Shown here: positions 45,901 through 54,616 of the stretch, one piece after another | How the letters are laid out: each line of letters opens with the position of its first letter | Position numbering within the stretch: the first letter of the stretch is position 1 | Assembly: GCF_030540765.1 (NCBI RefSeq) | Contig: NZ_JAUOEL010000003.1 | Span: 248,001 to 312,000 of the forward strand | DNA: 64,000 bases | Direction of reading: 5' to 3' | Source: Flavivirga jejuensis | Lineage (GTDB): Bacteria; Bacteroidota; Bacteroidia; Flavobacteriales; Flavobacteriaceae | Notes under the pieces: model-generated | The model's input: only the letters and a program-made list of their open reading frames with translations | Database searches by the model: none | Told to the model about the DNA's origin: nothing | Made by a program: the position numbers and the translations under genes

Positions 45901-48070
45901 CAATACATTAATATTAGAAACTAACATTAGTTATTTACAGTATTCAAATGGTGGTGATTCAACTCTCTTACAAAGTTCATATACTTTAGATGCTCAATAT
46001 GGAGGAGATTCGGTTATAGTTGATGAAAAACCAAGAGGTGAGTGTCCTGAAAAAAAAGATGGGTGTATTAATGTTACCGATAGATTAGCCTTTGAATATA
46101 AATTAATTTCAAATTCAAGTTTAAATAATACTAATAGAGACGGTGGAGGACTGAGAGTAAACAAATTAACATTGGATAATCATTATAACAACTATTCGAC
46201 AGAATATTATTATAATAAAATATCATCTCCTGAAAACCCAAATGATGATGATTATCAATCATCAGGTGTGACATCTTTTACTCCTTCTTTTTATTCAGGA
46301 CAAGTTGATTTTATGACAGAATTGCCTACGCCGAAAGTCACTTATGAATACGTAACAGTTAAATCTATTAATAGTTTAGGTAGTGAAAAAGAAAAAGAGG
46401 TTTATAAGTTTAATGTTCTAAAGCCTTATACTATAACGAGCTATTTAGGTGTTGAGACCTATTCTTTTGGAGAAGCCTTAAAAATATCAAAAGATCAAAA
46501 TTCAGATTTAACATTAAATGTTGATGGAGCTGATGTGGAAGTTTCTATGGCAAAATATTCAGCTATAAATAACTTATCAAGTATAGGTACTCTTATCGAA
46601 AAAACAACTTATAATAGTTTAAATCAGAAATTATATCATTTAAAGAATACTTATAGAACCAATATGATAGAATCTCAAGGCTCAGATGAAGAGTCAATAT
46701 CTATGTATAAAAAAAATTATGAAAATTTAAATTTAAAAAATTATATTATTAACACAACAAGTAAAGTAAATCTCCCAACAGTTTTAGAAAGCACCACTAC
46801 TACTCAAGCGGGTTTTACAAGTATAACCACGTTTAATAAATATGATTTCTTAACTGGTCAAGTTCTAGAAACTACTACTGTAGATAGTAAAGACAACGAG
46901 TTCAAAACAGAATTAATTCCAGCATATACTATCTTCGAATATTCAGGGGAAGAAGATTTAAATAGTGACCAAAACCCTGATGGCTACGGCATGGGTTCTA
47001 AAGTAGATAATCCAACCAACAAAAATATGCTGACTCAAGAAGCCATGACCAAAACCTATTTAAAGGCAGGTACAGAATGGAAAGAAACAGGCGTAGGCAT
47101 TACCACATGGAATAACCAATGGACGTATACTGATTATAAAGGTGACACAAATACTCCTACCTCAAATACGGAAAAAATCTGGCGTAAACACAAAAGTTTT
47201 ATTTGGGATGGCGATTTAGATACTGATGGTACTTATTTAGGGTTTTCTGGAGATGATGATAATTTTAATTGGACACTACAAACCAATGCTACAGAAATTA
47301 CCCAATCCAACTCTAAATGGAAAAATATCTCAACCACAACCCAATACGATCATTTTTCGGCACCATTAGAAGTTAGAGATATTAATGATAATTATGCAGC
47401 TACTAAAATGTGTGATGATAACAGTAAGGTTTTAGCAGTATCGAATGCCCCATATACCGAGATGTATTACAGTGGTGCAGAATACTACGCAGACGAAAAT
47501 GAAACTTATTTTGATGGTCAGGTAAAAGCCTCAGTTCAGCAGGATTCAACATATCCACATACAGGGTTTTACTCAATCATTATTGGTCCAAATCAAAAAG
47601 GGTTTGAGGTAAATCTGCCAGATAACCCAGAGCGTACTGGATTAAAATCCAAATTTAAGGTATCTGTATGGGCTACAATAAGCAACTTTGCTAATGCCAG
47701 GATTAATATAAATGGTGTTTTAAGACCATTTAATGGAGAACAAATATTTGCAGGTGATTGGGTTCAGCTTAATCATTATGAAGAGCTTAGTACTGGGCAG
47801 GAAACTGTATATGTTGCCTCAACAGAAGGGAAAATACGTTATGATGATTTCCGCTTATACCCTATAGCCTCTTCTATGACTAGCTATGTCTATAACCAAT
47901 GGGATGAACTCTGGTACATTATTGGTAATAACGGATTAGCCAGTAAGTTTGAATACGATGCTGTAGGACGATTGTTAAACACTTATACAGAAGTAGAGGA
48001 TTTTAATAACTCTGGATCTGGGGGATTCAAAAAAATTGCTGAAAATAGGTATAATTATAAAAATCAATAA
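42920..48070 (+). CDS. Giant secreted RHS-associated protein (first subunit)
   Basis: I choose ATG 42920 (1716 residues), where MRNKKRPKLVSIAFTMLMFI leads to a signal peptide ending TNAQ; a TTG 27 bp upstream would blur it. The start of the mature protein (DATDMVNLVTGDLSYVLPLL, then YHAGIAMGQEASWVGLGW) is the SpvB/TcB-like entry found in large Bacteroidota RHS-associated proteins. The middle is beta-rich without clear repeats. Near the end come YD-type strands (YVYNQWDELWYIIGNNGL, KFEYDAVGRLLNTY). The next RHS gene starts 2 bp later, so the two proteins look like the split halves of one RHS shell, as in TcB/TcC toxins. The split-shell reading is inference. Confidence 0.82.
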   Translation: MRNKKRPKLVSIAFTMLMFIVFINKTNAQGPNAPEAASFEPVDATDMVNLVTGDLSYVLPLLNVPSPEGGYPITLSYHAGIAMGQEASWVGLGWSINPGAINRSVNGYPDDWEVGKVRNLVYNNIGTATSYYGSIGVGINNNNNVGLYGSYTEAKGFGGTNQYSFDIGGYFSSLKNTYSLGTNGVGYSHDVFEAAGKGGVLSKASIGANYNWNNGAISGSFKGNKSSIGINFNSTGYSVSILGKNIGGNNGGNTLGAVTNVDKISFQISGQFKMINFSFGYSKDFYWAYDSEKVSVSGVLYSSGINENLTYSDSYEMMNVGVGEKKIKNNNLSSFNLDNFSVSSQGLLGNITPKFYEKGTLRNSLVGLNVDNNGFFEDKIDYMYGVPFTKHPLSPNNRPEFYFDNINASYIKSEISKWNANSTSYNSILDIENSYDLTTILNISDTENSNYNAINKRIIKGPFVEYFINSEIANSYENVVSRGFIEAKEFDRFAIDDNINTISPSIPLDGIGAFSITSSDGKTYHYSLPVYHKEFFKTVSKKDDDVNEKFYRTENYKPYATHWLLTAITGPDYFDSNDNGRLDKDDYGYWVEFEYGKWLDNYTWSSTKSPSQFNYYEDSKSHSFGIKEVYYLDKIRTRDHIALFIKEERLDNLSAQITFYEDENKYKVFTNNIPKVILVNTSEGPEVIGRPELTAILRDNNISAGTGVYTWYNFYKDYIKIKGNNSTLRLKEILLFANDPENDLAKDSSGEIASTLESELNFKYEVGVGNYSSGLVDWERRIFYNTKKFNKVLDIGDIDQADIRKDAKKTIQFNYDYDLGKGSSNSIAPDKGMLTLKSVNFLNKGGVQLIPSYKFNYYDSDVYYDKSDFNAWGYHDLNPKIWSLKDIETPLGAKIIINYESDDYFTEASINKRVFYSGLKYSFSSSGNNLQITVENDPDNEEIIDFTKHFDTNSNVPLDLWICRRHEYYKALSCEARIGSIDVNENINVVSVSSNTLILETNISYLQYSNGGDSTLLQSSYTLDAQYGGDSVIVDEKPRGECPEKKDGCINVTDRLAFEYKLISNSSLNNTNRDGGGLRVNKLTLDNHYNNYSTEYYYNKISSPENPNDDDYQSSGVTSFTPSFYSGQVDFMTELPTPKVTYEYVTVKSINSLGSEKEKEVYKFNVLKPYTITSYLGVETYSFGEALKISKDQNSDLTLNVDGADVEVSMAKYSAINNLSSIGTLIEKTTYNSLNQKLYHLKNTYRTNMIESQGSDEESISMYKKNYENLNLKNYIINTTSKVNLPTVLESTTTTQAGFTSITTFNKYDFLTGQVLETTTVDSKDNEFKTELIPAYTIFEYSGEEDLNSDQNPDGYGMGSKVDNPTNKNMLTQEAMTKTYLKAGTEWKETGVGITTWNNQWTYTDYKGDTNTPTSNTEKIWRKHKSFIWDGDLDTDGTYLGFSGDDDNFNWTLQTNATEITQSNSKWKNISTTTQYDHFSAPLEVRDINDNYAATKMCDDNSKVLAVSNAPYTEMYYSGAEYYADENETYFDGQVKASVQQDSTYPHTGFYSIIIGPNQKGFEVNLPDNPERTGLKSKFKVSVWATISNFANARININGVLRPFNGEQIFAGDWVQLNHYEELSTGQETVYVASTEGKIRYDDFRLYPIASSMTSYVYNQWDELWYIIGNNGLASKFEYDAVGRLLNTYTEVEDFNNSGSGGFKKIAENRYNYKNQ

Positions 48071-48072
48071 TA

Positions 48073-51000
48073 ATGAAAAGGAAATCAAAAAAAATAGCTA
48101 CTGTTTTGTTCTTTTTACTAATAAATGTCACTATAGGCTTCTCTCAATGTTACCCCATAATTGAAAGTACAAACGAAGGATCTATTGAAGCTATATTTGA
48201 AAACAGCTATTTACAATCTGAAACCAAAACATTAGATTATAATTTACAACCACCATGGTGTAATAGTACAATTACTTATAGCGGTTGGTATTGGTTTGTA
48301 GATGAAAATAATGAACAGATTTCGACTTTAACTTTTCCAGATTGGTTTACTATAAATGTTGATGACTATTATGAAAAAATCACTATTACATGCAACCAAA
48401 ATACAACAGGACAATTAAGATATTATTTTGTTAACGTACTATTTGAGGTTTATGAAGAAGGTAATTACTCAGTCACAGATTATGGTCCACTATACATTAC
48501 TATAGTGCAAGATCCCGAATCAAATGGTTACACTTGGTATCCGGATAGCGATGGGGATAGTTTTGGAGATTATAATAAAGACGGTATAATCCATACATCT
48601 AATAGCTCTCCTCCATCAGAATATACAAGCTATGTAAATAATAACGATGATCGTTGTCCAGATGACTATCATACAACCAATAATGGTTGCGAAACAGGTT
48701 ATGTGTATGAAAACAATAACTGGATAATTGCTAAAACATACAATATTAATGGCACATTAAAAACATATTCTAAAGCCTATTTTAATGAATTTGGTAAAGG
48801 TACCCAAAACCAAACATTAGACGCTAAAACAGGTAGAATATGGGCTAATCAAACCTTATATGATACTCAAGGCAGGCCTGCTTTAAGCACTCTAAGTGCA
48901 CCCGTAAATGAATCAGGGGTTTTTCTGCACAAATCTGGGTTTATGAAAAACAATATTGGCTTCAACTATAATAATGCAGATTTCGAGACCGATCCAGAAA
49001 ACCCTAGCTCTGTAGGTACAGCGACCAATACCTTAGGAAGGTATTATAGTGAACTTAATGATGATGATTATGAAGAAGGAAACGACTACCAAGACATTAC
49101 AGACTACCCATTCTACCGTACCATTTATAGCGAACTTAATTCAGGAACAGCGCTTAAAGTCTTAGGAGGTAATAAAATAAATGGAGAATGGAAACACGGC
49201 TACACTTTTTCTATGCCAGCTGGTAATGAGTTATCTCAATCAGCTGCCTTTAACGACCCCAGCTATACAGTAAGTGATACCAGAAAAATTGTCAAAACCA
49301 TTAGTAGAGATGTTCATGATACCGAAGTCGTAGTTTTTACAGACAGTGATGGTAAAACCTTGGCAGCTGCTCGGGTAGGTGGAACATTAAACCCAAACAA
49401 AACAACAATAACCATAAGAGAACAAGGTTTTGTGGATGTGCATATACCAAAAGGCACTATAGGTTTTAATATCAACCCTGTTTCGGGAATTACTACAGAA
49501 GTTTATGATTTAATCACAGAACAAATTACTACTAAGACAACAAATAGTTTGTCATCTGGATTTTATAGAGTGTCCGTTACTAATTTAGATAATTATGATC
49601 CAACAACAAATCCTGTAACTATAGATTGTAATAATAACTATTATGATTACAGTTTAAACGAATACGATGATGCAGGCCGGTTAACAGCTTCGTATCAACC
49701 AGTTGGGAACACCAAAGCAGAAAAGCCAGTAACTACTTATAACTATAATGTTTTAGGGCAACTTACAAATACAACAAGCCCAGACGGAGGCACTGCTACA
49801 TTTAAATATCGTAAAGATGGGCAAATTCGGTTTTCTCAAAATAGCAAACAAGCTCTGGCAGGAGAGTTTTCATATACCGATTATGATGATTTAGGCAGAC
49901 CCATAGAAAGTGGTGTAGCCGTTGGAGATTTTAACAATTTAGATCCTGATGCAGCAACATTTACAGCAAGCAGTAAAAAAGAACAACAATATACCGATTA
50001 CGATGATTTAGAAAGCAGTGATTTATCTGTGCTTTCAGGAGTAACAGGAAATTATAGTAATCCAAAGTTTTTGGCAGGTAATGTAGCCAAAACAAAAAAC
50101 AATAATACAACTACATGGTACAGCTATGATGTTTACGGTCGTGTAGAGTGGATTGTACAAGATATAACAGGTTTAGGTATAAAAACGATAGACTATACAT
50201 ACGACCCCATAACTGGAGTAGTAACCCAAGTAGATTATCAAAAAAATGTATCTGCCGAGCGTTTTATACACCGTTACACCTATGATACTGTAGATAACAG
50301 TTTAGTAAAAGTAGAAACATCCACCAATGGCACCGCCTATACAACCCATGCTGATTATGAGTATTACGAAACAGGGCTATTAAAACGTATCGAGATTGCC
50401 ACATTAAACGGAACCCCTTTACAAGGCATCGATTATGTATATAACTTAAACGGGCAATTAAAAAGTATAAACCATCCAAGTTTAGCAGCAACCGACGATC
50501 CTGGAAAAGATAGTAACGACCTTTTTGGTATGCAGATAGACTATCATAAAAACGATTATACACGTCCAACATCAAATATAGAAACCACCACTTATGGAGA
50601 AGATCAATACAATGGTAATATTAAAGGCGTACGTTGGAATAATGATGCTTATCATGCAGGGACAGATAAAGAAGCTGTTTACGAATACCGTTACAATAAA
50701 AATAATTGGTTAACCGATGCTAATTTTGGTAGCTATAGCCCCCCCCTAGTGTCTGCTTCTGGAAATACAGATAAAATTTCTACAGCTGTTATTACTAATG
50801 GAGATACACTGAATATAATTGCTAAATCAAGCATTACATTACAACCAAATTTTCATGCACAGGCTGGTAGTAATTTTTCTGCAAAAATTGTAACTGGTGA
50901 GGTTGATTTTCAATCTAATAATAACGATTACGATGTTACAAGCATTACTTATGATGCTAACGGAAACATACAAACACTAAAACGAAATAAAAATGGAGGT

Positions 51001-52419
51001 ATTGGAAACAATGCCATGGACAATTTAACCTATACTTATAAAACCGATAAACCTAACCAGTTATTACGTGTAGATGATGCTGCAGGTGAAGTTCTTGCTG
51101 GAAAAGATATAGGCGATCAAGATGGTGAAAATTACGAGTATAACGAGATAGGACAACTGGTAAAAAATAATGAAGAAGGTATAGAATATGTATATAATGC
51201 TAGCGGCTTGGTTACAGAAATTAAAAAAAATGATGTAACTTTGGTTAAGTTCTTTTACAATGATAAAGGGCACCGTGTAAAAAAGGAGTCTTATATCTCA
51301 GGAAATATAAATTATACCGAGCATTATATTAGAGATGCCGCAGGTACAGCTTTAGCTATTTATAGAGATGGTCAAGTTACGGAACATAATATTTACGGCG
51401 CAAATCGTTTAGGCGTGTATTACCGTGCAGGAAGCCATAGTGTTTACCAAATTACCGACCACTTAGGTAATGTAAGAGCGGTTGTAGAACGTGCAGGGAG
51501 TACAGCTGTAGCTGTGGTAAACACCGATTATTATCCCTTTGGGATGCCAATGCCTAATAGGAATGTAGAAGGTAATTACAGGTATGGTTATCAAGGTGAG
51601 TTTGCAGAAAAGGAGCCTGAAATTGGAAGTGGTATAAATTCTTTCCAGTTAAGGTTGTATGATTCAAGAATTGGTAGATGGATAAGCCCAGATCCTTATG
51701 GAGAGTTCCATAGTCCATATCTTGCAATGGGCAACAATCCAGCTTCTAATATTGACCCTAGTGGCGGATGCATTAATAAAAGCGGTAGAGAATGTGAGTA
51801 TTCTGTTTTAACGGGAAAAGCTACGGGCGCAGGTGGACATGAATGGACAAAGGATTTTAGCAATGGTGTTTCGTGGAGTGATTCTGCTTTTAAAGATTAT
51901 GGTGCTTGGATTTTTAGGACAGACTATAAGCATGAACCTACTCAAACGGGAGCAGCTATTCCAATGTTTCCAATATCTCCAATCGACATGTTTGCCCAAG
52001 CTACTTTGCCCAATCTTATTGAGCCTGATAGTAATAATCAATTAGCAATATTAGCGGTTACAATAGCATCAAAAGGCAAAGTTAAACCTACAACTTCTGT
52101 TTCCTTTGGAAAACAATTGTTGCTAGCTCCAGTGAAAACACACAAACACCATATCTTTAACAAGTTTAGAGGTAATAACCCCGCTACTCAAAAGTATAGA
52201 GATTTTTTTAAAAAACATAAAATAAAAGTTGATGACCACACTATAAAAATCTCAGCAGAGACTCATAAAAAAATACATGCTGCGGGCAACAATTGGACAA
52301 CAAAATGGAAAAAATGGATAGATAAAAACCCAAACGCATCAACTAAAGACGTTTATCAACAGGGAGGCAAGATGCTAGATGAATATGGAGTTAATCATGT
52401 ACCAATAATTAAATATTGA
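48073..52419 (+). CDS. RHS-repeat toxin with C-terminal HNH-like domain
   Basis: 1448 residues. Signal peptide ending IGFSQ; N-terminal beta domain and a thrombospondin-3-like PDSDGDSFGD at about 157-166; a DUF6443-like entry (DAKTGRIWANQTLYDTQGRP); many YD repeats (YDDAGRLTASY, YNYNVLGQLTNTTSPDGG); an insert at about 889-945 (ITLQPNFHAQAGSNF, seen in other Bacteroidota secreted proteins); the RHS core (DHLGNVRAV, YYPFGMPMP, GRWISPDPYGEF, NNPASNIDPSGG) ending at about residue 1232; then a variable C-terminus. Residues about 1355-1448 hold HKHHIFNKF, THKKIHAAG and tryptophans, a histidine-rich pattern like HNH-type toxin nucleases. The probable immunity gene follows after 4 bp. Confidence 0.88.
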   Translation: MKRKSKKIATVLFFLLINVTIGFSQCYPIIESTNEGSIEAIFENSYLQSETKTLDYNLQPPWCNSTITYSGWYWFVDENNEQISTLTFPDWFTINVDDYYEKITITCNQNTTGQLRYYFVNVLFEVYEEGNYSVTDYGPLYITIVQDPESNGYTWYPDSDGDSFGDYNKDGIIHTSNSSPPSEYTSYVNNNDDRCPDDYHTTNNGCETGYVYENNNWIIAKTYNINGTLKTYSKAYFNEFGKGTQNQTLDAKTGRIWANQTLYDTQGRPALSTLSAPVNESGVFLHKSGFMKNNIGFNYNNADFETDPENPSSVGTATNTLGRYYSELNDDDYEEGNDYQDITDYPFYRTIYSELNSGTALKVLGGNKINGEWKHGYTFSMPAGNELSQSAAFNDPSYTVSDTRKIVKTISRDVHDTEVVVFTDSDGKTLAAARVGGTLNPNKTTITIREQGFVDVHIPKGTIGFNINPVSGITTEVYDLITEQITTKTTNSLSSGFYRVSVTNLDNYDPTTNPVTIDCNNNYYDYSLNEYDDAGRLTASYQPVGNTKAEKPVTTYNYNVLGQLTNTTSPDGGTATFKYRKDGQIRFSQNSKQALAGEFSYTDYDDLGRPIESGVAVGDFNNLDPDAATFTASSKKEQQYTDYDDLESSDLSVLSGVTGNYSNPKFLAGNVAKTKNNNTTTWYSYDVYGRVEWIVQDITGLGIKTIDYTYDPITGVVTQVDYQKNVSAERFIHRYTYDTVDNSLVKVETSTNGTAYTTHADYEYYETGLLKRIEIATLNGTPLQGIDYVYNLNGQLKSINHPSLAATDDPGKDSNDLFGMQIDYHKNDYTRPTSNIETTTYGEDQYNGNIKGVRWNNDAYHAGTDKEAVYEYRYNKNNWLTDANFGSYSPPLVSASGNTDKISTAVITNGDTLNIIAKSSITLQPNFHAQAGSNFSAKIVTGEVDFQSNNNDYDVTSITYDANGNIQTLKRNKNGGIGNNAMDNLTYTYKTDKPNQLLRVDDAAGEVLAGKDIGDQDGENYEYNEIGQLVKNNEEGIEYVYNASGLVTEIKKNDVTLVKFFYNDKGHRVKKESYISGNINYTEHYIRDAAGTALAIYRDGQVTEHNIYGANRLGVYYRAGSHSVYQITDHLGNVRAVVERAGSTAVAVVNTDYYPFGMPMPNRNVEGNYRYGYQGEFAEKEPEIGSGINSFQLRLYDSRIGRWISPDPYGEFHSPYLAMGNNPASNIDPSGGCINKSGRECEYSVLTGKATGAGGHEWTKDFSNGVSWSDSAFKDYGAWIFRTDYKHEPTQTGAAIPMFPISPIDMFAQATLPNLIEPDSNNQLAILAVTIASKGKVKPTTSVSFGKQLLLAPVKTHKHHIFNKFRGNNPATQKYRDFFKKHKIKVDDHTIKISAETHKKIHAAGNNWTTKWKKWIDKNPNASTKDVYQQGGKMLDEYGVNHVPIIKY

Positions 52420-52423
52420 TTAA

Positions 52424-52699
52424 ATGAGGAATCACAAACTAGAAAAAGAATTTAAATTAATTGCTGAGAGTATTCTAAATGAAAATAAATCATTGGATGA
52501 ATGGAGTGAAATAGAATCTGATGATATGTTTCAAGAGGGTAAATATGTTGGCGGTTTTGAGGCTATTGAGAAAGAATTTTGTTTTAGTTTATATGAAGAT
52601 GATGGTGAAGAATATTGGTTTCAGCTATCTATAGATGAAATAGAGAAATTCTTAAAAGGAAAATTGATTGATGTTGAAATCCGCAAAGCAGATTATTAA
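52424..52699 (+). CDS. Probable immunity protein of the RHS toxin
   Basis: 91 residues, strongly acidic (many Glu and Asp), no signal peptide, so cytoplasmic. It starts 4 bp after the toxin stop, the usual place for the cognate immunity gene of a polymorphic toxin, and its acidity suits binding to a basic nuclease domain (the toxin end is rich in Lys and His). No family was recognised. It has its own terminator candidate about 85 bp downstream. Function inferred from position and composition. Confidence 0.7.
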   Translation: MRNHKLEKEFKLIAESILNENKSLDEWSEIESDDMFQEGKYVGGFEAIEKEFCFSLYEDDGEEYWFQLSIDEIEKFLKGKLIDVEIRKADY

Positions 52700-52781
52700 T
52701 TCCCCTGATGGCGCTAGTTTATCAAAGTAACGGCTACCGTCACGCTATGGCATGATGGCGTTAAGAGTAAGAAAAAAAGTT

Positions 52782-52814
52782 AAAAAGCTACTTTAGAAAT
52801 AGAGTAGTTTTTTT
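52782..52814 (+). terminator. Terminator-like hairpin after the immunity gene
   Basis: AAAAAGCTACTTTA pairs with TAGAGTAGTTTTTT with two imperfect positions, ending in a run of T. It lies about 85 bp after the immunity gene. Confidence 0.6.
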
Positions 52815-52945
52815 ATGTGTAAAAATTTAAGAGTAGGCTAATCTAGCTTTAGCATCACGAATCATAGCCCTGCTAGTCCTCGTATGCGCTAGCGCTTCGT
52901 CTTTGACGAGTGCCGTATCGAGTAAGAAAAGATTACACAAATAAC

Positions 52946-52981
52946 AAAAAAGCCTTTACATTAAGTTGTAAAGGCTTTTTT
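52946..52981. terminator. Strong 15-bp hairpin terminator
   Basis: Perfect arms 52946-52960 and 52967-52981 (AAAAAAGCCTTTACA / TGTAAAGGCTTTTTT) with a 6-nt loop. It insulates the second secretion operon from the RHS unit. Confidence 0.85.
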
Positions 52982-53113
52982 GACCTGCTCTTCAAAGTTA
53001 GAAACCAAAATTATAAACTTCACATAATTTGTTACTAATTCCATAATTTGAACAATCTGATGACGCTTCCATTCATTAAAAACCACATTCATTTCTAAAA
53101 CCTTACCAATTTC

Positions 53114-53180
53114 TAAGCAAAAACCTTAGTAATGCTAAGGGAAATCCTTAGTTTTTTTATTAAAAAAAACGATACTTTTA
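53114..53180 (+). promoter_or_regulatory. Dyad promoter D of the plus-strand secretion operon
   Basis: Distal dyad TAAGCAAAAACCTTA (53114-53128, one mismatch), proximal dyad TAAGGGAAATCCTTA (53136-53150) exactly 22 bp on, and TACTTTTA (53173-53180) as the -7 box, starting 23 bp after the last base of the proximal dyad. The ATG of the first gene is 22 bp after the box. Same geometry as A and C. Confidence 0.72.
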
Positions 53181-53202
53181 TCTATCCAAATTAGATAAAA
53201 AC

Positions 53203-53934
53203 ATGCTAAAGAATTTTATTATTATTTTTTGTGTTATTTGCTTTATTACAAGTTGTAAAACAATAAACATTTCACAAGAATCTCAAACTAACACAAGCCA
53301 GCAAGTGTCTTTAGGCACCATAGGTTCAAATAAAGATTTTTTGTTGCAAAATAAGTTTAATAGTGCTGCTATCCCAACTTATAAAGCCCCTATAAAGCTC
53401 TCTATAAACATCGTCTCTTTTAATAAACAAACCCATAAAGCATTTATAAAAGCTAAAGCCTTACAGGCTGCAAATGTTACTATTAATTATATAGATACTA
53501 TTCCTAACAAACCAAAATATGTAAAACTACAAATAGCAGACAAAGTTGCTATTATCAAGGCTTTAAACAGTGAGGAGAATAATGGAGTAAAAGACTATTT
53601 AAGTCATAATACATATGCTAATGTTTTAACAAGCATATCGCTAGCTTTAAACAAAGATAAATTAAAGGACGTTACAAAAGCAGATGCCGCTTTTTTAATT
53701 GAAAAAAGACCAAAAACATACACATTACAGCTTTATAAAAACGCTACCAAAACAGAAATCTCATTAAATCAAGGGGTTGTATTTGCATATAAGAGTTCTA
53801 ACTGCTGCTGGCAAGAAAACAAGAAATACAGACTAAATATTGTTGACTTAGTTAGTGAGTTTAATAGCTGCCCAAATAAAACATACCGTTCTGCAAAGCG
53901 AGCCAGAAAAAAGATTAATTATTATAAACTTTAA
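53203..53934 (+). CDS. Lipoprotein of the secretion operon, unknown function
   Basis: 243 residues with a lipobox (FCVICFITSCKTINIS, Cys17). The rest is mixed alpha/beta with no recognised domain; a Cys-Cys pair (SSNCCWQENKKYR) and a basic C-terminus (RSAKRARKKINYYKL) stand out. It is the first gene behind dyad promoter D, 5 bp before another lipoprotein. By position it could be a pilotin-like or outer-membrane accessory protein for the secretin, but the sequence itself does not show this. Confidence 0.65.
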   Translation: MLKNFIIIFCVICFITSCKTINISQESQTNTSQQVSLGTIGSNKDFLLQNKFNSAAIPTYKAPIKLSINIVSFNKQTHKAFIKAKALQAANVTINYIDTIPNKPKYVKLQIADKVAIIKALNSEENNGVKDYLSHNTYANVLTSISLALNKDKLKDVTKADAAFLIEKRPKTYTLQLYKNATKTEISLNQGVVFAYKSSNCCWQENKKYRLNIVDLVSEFNSCPNKTYRSAKRARKKINYYKL

Positions 53935-53939
53935 AATAT

Positions 53940-54599
53940 ATGAAAAAGTTAATATACCTATGTTGCTTGCTCCTAACTGTTTTAGCTTGTGATGATATTA
54001 TTGGAGTTGTTAATATTTCTAATGAAACAGTAACAGCTATAGCACCTGCTACCGATGCTGTCTTAACAGACAATGATGTTATATTTATATGGGAAGCTAT
54101 AGAAGGTGCTGAAAACTACAAAATACAAATAGCCACTCCAAATTTTGCCAATGCTGCACAAATAGTAACCGATTCTACTTTAACAAAAACGTTATTTAGC
54201 AAGACACTTAATTCTGGCAATTATGAGTGGCGTGTGCGTGCAGAAAACTCTGCATATACAACTAATTATGTATCACACCAATTTATTATAGATTCCGATG
54301 TTGTTGATATTTCTAATGAAATCGTCAACATTTTAACCCCAACAAACGATGCCACTTTTTTAACTACAGACACTATAGAGTTTTCTTGGGAAGCTATTCA
54401 AGGAGCCAATCAATATATTATACAAATAGCAACTCCAGATTTTGAAAACCCCACCGAAACTGTAAAAGATGAAACCAGAACAAGTACAAGCTTTTCTGTT
54501 TCTAATCTGGCCGAAAACTCATATGAATGTAGAGTTAAAGCTAAAAATATAGCTTTCGAAACAGTTTATACGGAAATTGGGTTTACGGTGAATGAATAA
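53940..54599 (+). CDS. Lipoprotein with two fibronectin-like repeats
   Basis: 219 residues with a lipobox (YLCCLLLTVLACDD). Two repeats of about 95 residues follow: VTAIAPATDAVLTDNDVIFI with WEAIEGAENYKIQIATPNF, and VNILTPTNDATFLTTDTIEF with WEAIQGANQYIIQIATPDF. The pattern W.....a..Y.iqia is that of fibronectin type III-like beta-sandwiches in Bacteroidota surface proteins. Probably surface or periplasmic and binding or structural; exact role unknown. It sits between the first lipoprotein and a fibre gene. Confidence 0.72.
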   Translation: MKKLIYLCCLLLTVLACDDIIGVVNISNETVTAIAPATDAVLTDNDVIFIWEAIEGAENYKIQIATPNFANAAQIVTDSTLTKTLFSKTLNSGNYEWRVRAENSAYTTNYVSHQFIIDSDVVDISNEIVNILTPTNDATFLTTDTIEFSWEAIQGANQYIIQIATPDFENPTETVKDETRTSTSFSVSNLAENSYECRVKAKNIAFETVYTEIGFTVNE

Positions 54600-54616
54600 T
54601 TTTTAATATAATGATC

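Larger units (their letters stand above)
52700..53113. other. Intergenic region between RHS unit and second secretion operon
   Basis: About 410 bp without an intact gene. It holds two terminator-like hairpins (52782-52814 and 52946-52981). Two patches richer in GC (about 52706-52770 and 52840-52925, the latter with the palindrome GCGCTAGCGC) each run into GAGTAAGAAAA and may be decayed remnants of displaced RHS tips or of an intergenic repeat. Confidence 0.5.

Noticed and set aside
42920-52419. Type IX secretion sorting domain on the RHS proteins
   Set aside because: The second protein ends in the toxin domain and the first in YD-type strands; neither has a C-terminal sorting-domain pattern. 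Only a short internal insert (about residues 889-945) resembles sequence found in other Bacteroidota secreted proteins.
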